Shown: piece by piece, positions 55,831 to 64,000 of the stretch
How the letters are laid out: every line of letters begins with the position of its first letter
Position numbering within the stretch: the stretch's first letter is position 1
NCBI RefSeq assembly: GCF_001659605.2
Contig: NC_035161.2
Span: 39,265,956-39,329,955 of the forward strand
From: Manihot esculenta
Taxonomy: Eukaryota; Streptophyta; Magnoliopsida; Malpighiales; Euphorbiaceae
Length of the DNA stretch: 64,000 nt
Direction of reading: 5' to 3'
Notes under the pieces: generated by a model
Database searches by the model: none
Told to the model about the DNA's origin: nothing
Seen by the model: the letters and a program-made list of their open reading frames with translations, nothing else
Program-made: the position numbers and the translations under genes

Positions 55831-58800
55831 TCAAAACAAATATGGATACTGCTGGAGCATAGACTCCCGCGTCTCCCAGGTGCACTCTTCTAGATTATGG
55901 TGGTTCCATAGAACTTTCACCATCGGAATCTCCTTGTTCCTTAGCTGTCTGATCTGCGTGTCCAGAATCCGCACTGGCTGCTCTATATAGGTGAGATCCG
56001 TATGAATCTCCACCTCAGGCTCATTCAGAACCTGATTCGGATCTGACACAAACTGTCGTAGCATAGAAACATGAAATACCGGGTGAATTCTCTCCATAGA
56101 AGCAGGTAAATCCAGCTTATACGTCACATTTCCGATCCTCTGCAACACCTCAAAGGGTCCAATGTACCGTGGAGCCAATTTACCTTTCTTTCCAAAACGA
56201 ACCACTCCTTTTATTGGAGACACTTTCAGCAATACCCAATTACCCTCTTGAAACTCTAACTGCTTCCTGCGAACGTCTGCATAACTTTTCTGTCTACTCT
56301 GAGCTGTTCTGATTCTCTCTCTGATCATGGGCACCATTCTACTGGTAATGTCTACTAACTCTGGCCCTGCAAGAGCCTTCTCTCCTACCTCTTCCCAGCA
56401 AACAGGGGATCTGCACTTCCTCCCATACAAAGCTTCATAAGGAGCCATCCCGATGCTCGCATGATGGCTGTTATTGTAGGCAAACTCCACCAAAGGTAGA
56501 TGCTGCCTCCAAGAACCGCCAAAGTCTAACACGCATAGGCGAAGCATATCCTCTATGGTCTGGATGGTCCTTTCTGACTGTCCATCAGTCTGTGGGTGGA
56601 AAGCAGTACTAAAATCCAATCGCGTGCCCATCGCACTTTGCAGACTCCGCCAAAAGCGGGAGGTAAACTGAGGTCCTCTGTCTGAAACTATAGACACTGG
56701 AACTCCATGTAAGCGCACGATCTCATCCAGATAGACCTGTGCCAACTTATCCACAGAATAGTTACTCCGTACTGGAAGAAAATGAGCAGATTTCGTGAGT
56801 CTGTCCACAATCACCCATATCGAGTCTATCCTGTTGGACGCTACTGGTAAACCCACTACAAAATCCATGGCTATGTTCTCCCATTTCCACTCTGAAATCG
56901 GTAATGGGTTAAGCATTCCGGCTGGTTTTTGATGCTCTAATTTCACCCTCTGACAAACCTCACAGGCTGTCACGAACTGCGCCACTTCTTTCTTCATGGC
57001 TGGCCACCAATAGACCCTTTTCAGATCCTGATACATCTTGGTGGCTCCTGGGTGAACACTATACCTCGCATTATGAGCTTCCCTCATAATGTCTTCCTTC
57101 ACATTGCCCCTATCTGGTACACAAAGTCGACTCCCATAGCGAAGGATCCCTTTGCTGTCAAATCTGAACTCTACCCTATTGCCTGACGGAACAGTCCTGG
57201 CAATTTTCATCAACTCAGGGTCCTCATGCTGTCTCTGAGCTATCTGCTCCAGAAACACAGGTGTCACTCTCATATGTGCTATCAACGCACCTGTACCAGA
57301 CAACTCTAGCTGTAATCCCTCATCGAAGAGCTTATAAAGTTCCATCACAACTGGTCTTCGCTCTGCTGCTATATGGGATAAACTGCCTAGTGACTTCCGG
57401 CTTAGGGCGTCTGCGACAACATTCGCCTTACCCGGATGATACTGGATTTTACAATCATAATCACTGAGCAATTCGACCCACCTTCTCTGCCGCAAATTCA
57501 GCTCTCTCTGGCTTAAGATGTACTGCAAACTCTTGTGATCGGTGAAGATCTCGCATTTAACCCCGTAGAGGTAATGCCGCCACATCTTAAGTGCAAAGAT
57601 AACTGCTGCCATCTCTAGGTCATGGGTAGGGTAATTCAACTCGTGCTTCTTCAACTGTCTAGAAGCATAAGCTATTACTTTATCACTCTGCATCAATACA
57701 CAACCCAATCCCACCCGAGATGCATCACAGAACACTGTGAACTCTTCATTACTGACAGGCAGAGCTAACACTGGTGCTGTTGTCAATCTCCTCTTGAGCT
57801 CCTCAAAGCTCTCTTCACACTGGTCTGACCAGATAAAGTTCTGGTTCTTCTGAGTCAATTTGGTCATAGGAGCTGCTATCTTTGAGAAGTTCTGAACGAA
57901 CCTCCTGTAGTAACCTGCCAGTCCCAGAAAGCTTTTAATCGCAGTCACTGTCGTGGGTCTGGGCCAGTTAACTACAGCCTCTCTCTTCTTGGGATCGACC
58001 TCAATACCCTCTGCTGATACCACATGTCCCAAGAAGGCAATGCTCCGTAACCAAAACTCACACTTCGAGAACTTGGCATATAAACCATGCTCTCTTAGTG
58101 TCTGCAGAATGATCCTCAGATGCTGGGCATGCTCCTCTGCATCTCTGGAATACACTAAGATATCATCGATAAACACAATGACAAAGTGATCCAGAAACTC
58201 ACTGAATATCCTGTTCATGAGATCCATAAATGCTGCAGGGGCGTTAGTCAACCCGAACGGCATCACTAAGAACTCATAATGCCCATATCTGGTCCGAAAA
58301 GCTGTCTTAGGCACATCTGCCTCTCTGACTCTCAACTGATGATACCCAGATCTCAGATCTATTTTCGAGAAACAACCTGCTCCAGCTAGCTGGTCAAATA
58401 GATCATCAATCCGAGGTAAGGGATACCTATTCTTGATAGTGACCTTGTTCAACTGTCTGTAGTCGATACAAAGTCTGAGGGATCCATCCTTTTTTCTGAC
58501 AAAGAGCACTGGAGCACCCCAAGGTGAGGTACTAGGGCGGATGAAACCCTTATCTACCAAGTCCTGCAACTGTTCTTTCAACTCTGTTAACTCAGCTGGC
58601 GCCATCCTGTAGGGAGGAATAGAGATAGGTCTGGTACCTGGCAGTAATTCAATTTCAAACCCTATCTCCCTATCAGGTGGTAGTCCTGGCAAATCGTCTG
58701 GGAATACATCGAGAAACTCTCGGACTACTGGTACTGTGGCTGGTTCCCTCACCTGACTGTCTAGCTCTCTCACATGAGCTAGAAACCCCTGACAACCCCT

Positions 58801-60726
58801 CCTAAGCAAACGACGAGCCTGAAGGGCTGAAATCAAACCTCTGGGTGTACCTCTCCTGTCTTCTCTGAAGACACACTCTGACCCATCCTGGTCTCTGAGA
58901 CTCACTAACTTCTCTCGACAGTCCAACGTAGCACTATATGTAGATAACCAATCCATCCCTAGAATGACATCAAAATCCGTCAAATCTAGAACCACAAGGT
59001 CAGCTGGAAGGTATCTACCCTCAATAAACACTGGACTGAAACGACAGACTGACACTGCCACTGATGGGTCACACTTAGGTCCACTGACCCAGAGAGGATA
59101 CTCTAACTCAGAACTGATCAAACCCAATCGCTCTATGGCTCTCGAAGCAAGAAAGGAATGAGAAGCACCGGGGTCCATCAAAGCATACACATCTGAACAC
59201 CCAATGATGAGATTACCTAACACCACTGTGTTCGACGTGTTAGCCTCCTCCTGTGTCACTGTGAAAATCCGTGCTGGGGCTACCGGATTTCCACCTCGGG
59301 AACCTGCTGCTGAAGTAGCGGCTACCCCTCTCCCTCTACCTCTGCCACTAGTCTGAGGCATGACTGGAGCTGCTGGCCGTACACCTGGCTGTACCACACT
59401 GCCTGAACTCATCTGCTGGGATGGTGCAAAAGTCATCTGCGGACAATCCCGAGCAATATGCCCTTCCTGTCCACATCGAAAACAAGCTGTAGATCCCAAC
59501 CGACAAACTCCTCCATGTGGTTTTCCGCATCGTCTGCAGACTGAAACTGTGCCAGAGCTTGAGCCACTACCTATTCCCAGACCTGACTTGACTTTACTCC
59601 AGAACTTACTCTTTGTTCCTTTTGCTCTATCCCATCTTTTACTGCTTGGTGTGGGGGCTTTAGAACCCGAAGCCTGTGCCTTTGACTGTTTCTGAATATT
59701 GGCACTAGCTTCCATTTTCCTGGCTGCGTCCACTATGGTATGGAAACTCTCCTTTTCTGCTGGAAGAATCAAGGAAGCATACCTGGGATGCAGTCTCATA
59801 GTATATCTTCTTGCTTTCTTCTGATCGGTATCATAGGCTTGACCCACGTACTGAAGCAGATCCAGGAACTTATCTGTAAATTCATCAACACTCATCTCAT
59901 CTGTCTGTCTCAGCTGTTCAAATTCAATTACTTTCATCTCCCTCGAACTGTCAGGAAAAGCCCACCCTGCAAACTCATTGGCGAACTCTCCCCATGACAT
60001 GCTGTCCATTCTAGGCTCCACATAATGCTTAAACCATTCTCTGGCTTTCTTGCATTTTAATGTGAAACCTGCCATCTCAATGGCTCTCCTATCATCTGCT
60101 CCCAATTCACTGGTTATCATCCTAACTGCTCTGAGGTAATCAAATGGATCGTCTCCCGTGTTGTATTTAGGAGCATCCAATTTCAAGTACTCCGTCATTT
60201 GGACTTTACCTCCAGATGAGCTAGGTTCATGTCTGTCAACAACAGGGGCTACTGGTTCTGGTGGTAGTACTGGTTCATTTGATTCTAGGTGTGCTGCACT
60301 TGGATGGATAGGGGAAGAGGGATACATAGGATATGGTGGATAGTACGGATAAGGCATATAAGGCATATAAGGAGGATATGGCACAAAACTCGAGTACTCC
60401 GACATACCTCCCATCGGATACTCTGGATAACCAAAACCTGAGGTCTGAGCACCTCCCTGCGACTCTCCCATACCTTCCTCAAAACTGCCTATACCCATGC
60501 TGTCATCTCTAGACTGATCAATCTCCATAGCTTCCCTCCTTTCCTCTGATCCTCCCCTAGCTGTTCCTCTTCTGCTCTCGTCGACAGACCTTCTAGGGTC
60601 TATTGACGTACCTTCCCTGCTAGATCTCTGAGACCTTGCCCTTGGCAATGCAGGAGGACGAGCAGCTGGTCTCTCATTCTCTGGTGGGACTCCAGTCAAT
60701 CGAGCTGATCGACGAGTTCCTCGCAT
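55831..60726 (-). CDS. E4 gag-pol polyprotein, intact (about 1631 aa)
   Basis: Uninterrupted frame from ATG 60726 ([12 protein letters not shown]) to stop; an in-frame ATG 12 codons upstream (60762) is possible. Order by residue: gag with Pro/Tyr-rich stretch (about 110-140); zinc knuckle [14 protein letters not shown] (415-428); aspartic protease DPGAS (518-522); RT with FIDD catalytic motif (852-855); RNase H with FCDAS (Asp 1001); integrase zinc-binding region; catalytic Asp 1288, Asp 1349 and Glu 1385 (D35E spacing kept); and a C-terminal chromodomain (about 1583-1631). These proteins package, copy and integrate the element. The chromodomain of chromoviruses binds modified histone and can steer insertion into heterochromatin. 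Gag and pol share one frame, as in other Tekay elements. Confidence 0.95.
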   Translation of the reverse strand: MRGTRRSARLTGVPPENERPAARPPALPRARSQRSSREGTSIDPRRSVDESRRGTARGGSEERREAMEIDQSRDDSMGIGSFEEGMGESQGGAQTSGFGYPEYPMGGMSEYSSFVPYPPYMPYMPYPYYPPYPMYPSSPIHPSAAHLESNEPVLPPEPVAPVVDRHEPSSSGGKVQMTEYLKLDAPKYNTGDDPFDYLRAVRMITSELGADDRRAIEMAGFTLKCKKAREWFKHYVEPRMDSMSWGEFANEFAGWAFPDSSREMKVIEFEQLRQTDEMSVDEFTDKFLDLLQYVGQAYDTDQKKARRYTMRLHPRYASLILPAEKESFHTIVDAARKMEASANIQKQSKAQASGSKAPTPSSKRWDRAKGTKSKFWSKVKSGLGIGSGSSSGTVSVCRRCGKPHGGVCRLGSTACFRCGQEGHIARDCPQMTFAPSQQMSSGSVVQPGVRPAAPVMPQTSGRGRGRGVAATSAAGSRGGNPVAPARIFTVTQEEANTSNTVVLGNLIIGCSDVYALMDPGASHSFLASRAIERLGLISSELEYPLWVSGPKCDPSVAVSVCRFSPVFIEGRYLPADLVVLDLTDFDVILGMDWLSTYSATLDCREKLVSLRDQDGSECVFREDRRGTPRGLISALQARRLLRRGCQGFLAHVRELDSQVREPATVPVVREFLDVFPDDLPGLPPDREIGFEIELLPGTRPISIPPYRMAPAELTELKEQLQDLVDKGFIRPSTSPWGAPVLFVRKKDGSLRLCIDYRQLNKVTIKNRYPLPRIDDLFDQLAGAGCFSKIDLRSGYHQLRVREADVPKTAFRTRYGHYEFLVMPFGLTNAPAAFMDLMNRIFSEFLDHFVIVFIDDILVYSRDAEEHAQHLRIILQTLREHGLYAKFSKCEFWLRSIAFLGHVVSAEGIEVDPKKREAVVNWPRPTTVTAIKSFLGLAGYYRRFVQNFSKIAAPMTKLTQKNQNFIWSDQCEESFEELKRRLTTAPVLALPVSNEEFTVFCDASRVGLGCVLMQSDKVIAYASRQLKKHELNYPTHDLEMAAVIFALKMWRHYLYGVKCEIFTDHKSLQYILSQRELNLRQRRWVELLSDYDCKIQYHPGKANVVADALSRKSLGSLSHIAAERRPVVMELYKLFDEGLQLELSGTGALIAHMRVTPVFLEQIAQRQHEDPELMKIARTVPSGNRVEFRFDSKGILRYGSRLCVPDRGNVKEDIMREAHNARYSVHPGATKMYQDLKRVYWWPAMKKEVAQFVTACEVCQRVKLEHQKPAGMLNPLPISEWKWENIAMDFVVGLPVASNRIDSIWVIVDRLTKSAHFLPVRSNYSVDKLAQVYLDEIVRLHGVPVSIVSDRGPQFTSRFWRSLQSAMGTRLDFSTAFHPQTDGQSERTIQTIEDMLRLCVLDFGGSWRQHLPLVEFAYNNSHHASIGMAPYEALYGRKCRSPVCWEEVGEKALAGPELVDITSRMVPMIRERIRTAQSRQKSYADVRRKQLEFQEGNWVLLKVSPIKGVVRFGKKGKLAPRYIGPFEVLQRIGNVTYKLDLPASMERIHPVFHVSMLRQFVSDPNQVLNEPEVEIHTDLTYIEQPVRILDTQIRQLRNKEIPMVKVLWNHHNLEECTWETRESMLQQYPYLF

Positions 60727-60934
60727 CTTTACTCTCTGGAAACACAACATATAACATACCACTTTAGCACATAAACATCACATAGCACTCATACACATGC
60801 AACACTCATGGCATATCATAACAGATAGGACTCAAGACCCTATCCTAGTGGACATGATTTCCTATTGTGCTTGACCACTTCTAACCTGTCTGAGCCCAAC
60901 ACTGTCTCTATAGGTCCGATCATGTGAACCTAGG

Positions 60935-60946
60935 GCTCTGATACCA
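60935..60946 (-). promoter_or_regulatory. E4 primer-binding site (initiator tRNA-Met)
   Basis: Reads TGGTATCAGAGC on the minus strand, three bases inside the 5' LTR boundary. Confidence 0.9.
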
Positions 60947-60949
60947 ATC

Positions 60950-63100
60950 TGTAACGACCCCAAAATGGACCGTCACCGGCGCTAGGATTCAGGTCGGCTT
61001 AAGGCCGCCAGAACCCGTAGCAAGCCTGCTATACTCTCTGTGTACCTGTAAATCTCATACATGATCATACATTTTCTGTGAAAATAAAAACTCTTTTCTG
61101 AACCAAGGCTTAACCTGTGCATGCACTATCTCTGTACTCTGTACTCATGTACTCTGTACTCTGTATCCCTGACTAGAGCTTGCTCTAGATGGGTTAACTC
61201 ATACCTGTTAAGCCTGGTTGTTACATATAGGAAAACATATATACATATACAGATCATGTACAAAACATACATCACTAGATCAAGCAACAACTATTACATC
61301 TCTTTAATATTACATGTTCACTCTAAGCTATTACAGATCTCTTTACTTTTCCTGTACTCTGCTGAACTGTCCCTGTACACTGTACACTGAACCTGCAAAA
61401 CTGGGGTTAAGGGAGTGGGATGAGCTCTATAGCCCAGTGAGTAGAACAGTAAAATATCTCAGTAAAATATGATCTCATGGAATGCACCATATCACAGACA
61501 AGCCACATCAAGAGTAAACCTGTCACCACATAGTCCCAGTAACTCTGTGCCAGGGCGTAGAATCGAGCACCTGGTCTTCCTGTCATATATGTATATGTGT
61601 ATATAACACCTCTGTACTTACCATTGCCAGGGCGTAGTCAAAGGCTCCTGGACTTTGCTATACCTGCCAGGGCGTAGTCAAAGGCTCCTGGACTTCACTA
61701 TACCTGCCAGGGCGTAGTCAAAGGCTCCTGGACTTCCTGTCTGAGACTATTGGATCATTCAGCATTCACTCACATCACCAAATAACGATGCAATGCAACA
61801 TATTCGTGAATACTAATGCAAGCAACCTATGGCATAAACATGATGCATGAGATATGCTAAAAGCAGTTTGTGGTTCAATTAAAAGTCATAAGTTTAGTTC
61901 CACTCACCTCTGGCTATCTGGACTGACTGACTCTGCAGGCTCTGAACCTCTGGAGCAGTACTCACTGCTGCTCTCTCTGGTTCCTCTGGTCTGTATAAAC
62001 ACATAAATAAAATCACTCTAGTGACCTACCCAAGAATCCCCTTAAGCTCACTTTAAAACTCATGCAAAGCATGCAAAAGAAAGCTGGACAGAACACTTTC
62101 GGCGGCAGGTTCGGCGGCCGAATGTCCTCTCCAGAGACGAAACTCAAGCACCTTCGGCGGCACCTTCGGCGGCCGAATCCCCCAAACAGAGCCGAACATA
62201 CAAAAACACTCGGGGGCAAGCTGTGGCAACCAAGCCACCATGCAGGAGGTTCGGCGGCCGAATGAACCTTCGGCTGCCGAACCTGAATTCATCCAGAACT
62301 CAGCTTCAACGGCAAACCATCTTCTCCTTCCCTTCAACCACTCAAACCATATATACGCCAACTCCTCACCACACATATACTCACGTATATGCTCAAAGGG
62401 GTCTACTAACCCCAAACAACAAATCAAACATACCACAGCAACAAGTATACATGCATAACTCATCAAAACCACCCTTTATCACCTAAACATGCATCTCTCT
62501 CCACAACTGCCATAAAACTTCAGAAAACATATAAACAGGTTCAAGAGCATTACTAACCTCCTGGAACAAGAAGCTGAACACTCTGAACTACGGAAAACGG
62601 ATTAACTCTCCTCACACGCTCAAACTCTCACAAACGAAGCTTTTTGCTTCAAAACATTCAAACCCTTGTGAAAGATCAAAACACTCTGCATGAGCTGCTC
62701 AAACTCAGCAAATAAACCAAGGGAGACGTGGCCAACTTCTGGACATGATCCGGTGATAACACCTGGCCACAATGCTGACTAAGGGATACAAACCTGCTGA
62801 CCAAGCAACTCAGCGTCGGCTGCCAAAGCGCATGCAAATCCATGCAACATTCGGGGGCCGAACTTACCTTCGGAAGCCGAACACTTTCGGCGGCCAAACT
62901 TACCTTCGGCGGCCGAACTTGGCTCAACTGCCTTAGGTCCTTTCAACTCAACTCAAAACTCACTTGTATTACTCTAACACATCAACACAAAACACACTAC
63001 TTTAGTAAACCATAAATCCTACCTGGTTTATAGAATTCCGACACCCCGGATTCCACCAACTAACAGGAATTCCGGTGCCGGACTTTAGCCGGGTATTACA
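60950..63100 (-). repeat. E4 5' LTR (2151 bp)
   Basis: In element sense it starts TGTAATACCCGGCTAAAGTC and ends TTTTGGGGTCGTTACA. It contains three 40-bp tandem units at 61625-61736 (TGCCAGGGCGTAGTC...CTCCTGGAC) and two clusters of TTCGGCGGCCGAA-type motifs (62095-62285 and 62815-62925). It lacks the CCACCTATAAAAGGG promoter block of E2/E3, so its promoter differs. Confidence 0.93.
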
Positions 63101-63105
63101 GACAA

Positions 63106-64000
63106 CAACATATTTTTATTTATCGATAGTCAATTGACGCAGATCATTTTTCATGAAAAATGTGAAATAAGAAGTTAAGTTTAAGAAATAGAAAAAAGCG
63201 AAAATATCGAGATAAAAAAAACCACAGAAAGAAACTTGCGTGAAAGAAAAAAATTTCTTAAAAAAATAGGTTTAAACATTTACTTTGAAATTATATCATT
63301 ACACAAAAGAAATTTTGTATTTATTATGCTGCAAACAAGTATATCAAAAATTACAAAAAAAAAAATGATACGTAATTGTATCATTGCTTTATTATGAATG
63401 ATATTTAGGGAAAATTAATTACTTATAAATTAAATTATTTTTTTATTTATATAATTAATTAAAATTTCACTATAAATGTAAACTACATTTGATATAATTA
63501 ACTAAAATTTTAAATAAATTTAAATTATAGAAATAACATTAAGCTGTATTAATTAAAGTAAAATAATAAATTAAAGTAAAATAATAAATAATTCGTGTAA
63601 TGCATAAATTCAACAACTGATGTAATAAAAAAGTCTATTGGATCAGTTTCTAAAGACCCTTTTGTTTTTATCAAGTATTTTTGTATGAGAAAGAATTAGT
63701 ATATTTTTTAATATATTTTTAAGTGAGAGTATTTTTTAATTAAAATAATATTATAATATTTATACATTATTAATTCTGATTAAAATTGAATTTAAATTTT
63801 TAAAATTTGTGGTTAATTTCAATGTTAATAAATTAAAATGATTGATTTTAAGAATGTTATTTTAAATATTATAATAAATATATCAACTATCCTTAAATTT
63901 TTATTGCAATTAATCTTAAAAGTTTTTAACGTACTTAGTTGTATTAGAGCAAGAGAATCGTTGATGATGTTGTGTCAAAACCGAAAAAAGAAAGAATTAG
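63106..64000. other. AT-rich flank
   Basis: No exon, repeat end or RNA gene recognised. Poly-A/T runs and short direct repeats (for example AATTAAAGTAAAATAATAAA twice near 63550-63590) are all I can see. Confidence 0.45.

Larger units (their letters stand above)
53601..63100 (-). mobile_element. E4: apparently intact Tekay-type chromovirus
   Basis: Two LTRs of 2151 bp each (53601-55751 and 60950-63100) differ at roughly ten sites (about 0.5 percent) and are flanked by GACAA (53596-53600 and 63101-63105). The primer site, polypurine tract and an uninterrupted gag-pol are all present, so nothing visible prevents it from being autonomous. It lies within the same LINE remnant as E1. Its LTR end (GGTCGTTACA) and U3 differ from those of E2/E3, so it is a separate subfamily. 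The E1 LTR end belongs to E4's type. Confidence 0.94.

Overview
This window is plant nuclear DNA. The evidence is two intron-rich genes with plant-type exon structure (MCM7 and VPS51), a plant TRIM, Tekay-type Ty3/gypsy chromoviruses and very AT-rich spacers. The protein sequences fit a eudicot. A woody rosid such as a Euphorbiaceae species would suit, but that is only an impression and the sequence shown does not prove it.

Genic third (1-14214). The minus strand carries the first five exons of an MCM7 gene (1-1382) under a promoter with two E2F-type sites and a TATA box. An in-frame TGA at codon 74 and changes at conserved residues suggest a decayed copy. Next comes a complete 20-exon VPS51 gene (3121-13444, minus; about 774 codons rebuilt exon by exon with consistent phase), a subunit of the GARP/EARP tethering complexes. 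Its introns hold a deleted gypsy element with a solo LTR nested inside it (TSDs GCTAT and GATAT), a T17G17 tract and a 311-bp TRIM (TSD AAGGG). One VPS51 intron uses a GC donor.

Middle third (14215-30672). Two related non-autonomous LTR elements lie in opposite orientation: T1 (14220-20947, minus, TSD AAATC) and T2 (22044-28353, plus, TSD ATTAT), separated by about 1.1 kb of AT-rich DNA. Both have a TGGCGCC primer-binding site, no pol, and long tandem arrays built from 9-base modules. T1 carries a piece of a host gene for the adenylyl cyclase-associated protein CAP1. T2 carries an unrelated, unidentified segment at the matching place. An AT-rich stretch with a Stowaway-like MITE and then a degenerate L1-type LINE follow.

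Right third (30673-63105). This is a nest of large chromodomain gypsy elements of one family, with LTRs of about 2.15 kb full of TTCGGCNGCCGAA palindromes. E1 (30673-53336, TSD GAATC) interrupts the LINE and is internally rearranged: LTR pieces in both orientations and gag-pol blocks in permuted order. E1 was hit by a solo LTR (33414-34016) and by E2 (34829-53256, one stop in gag-pol), and E2 was hit by E3 (37085-46719, three stops). Beside E1, E4 (53601-63100, minus, TSD GACAA) has an uninterrupted gag-pol of about 1631 codons and nearly identical LTRs, so it looks young and possibly still competent. The last 0.9 kb is AT-rich with nothing recognisable.

The host genes are housekeeping: DNA replication licensing and endosome-to-Golgi retrograde transport. 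Everything else is layered transposition. The best candidates for new biology are the permuted and inverted element E1, the CAP1 capture in T1, the 9-mer modular arrays, and the lineage-specific CCTGG/CCAGG stem repeats in the chromovirus LTRs.
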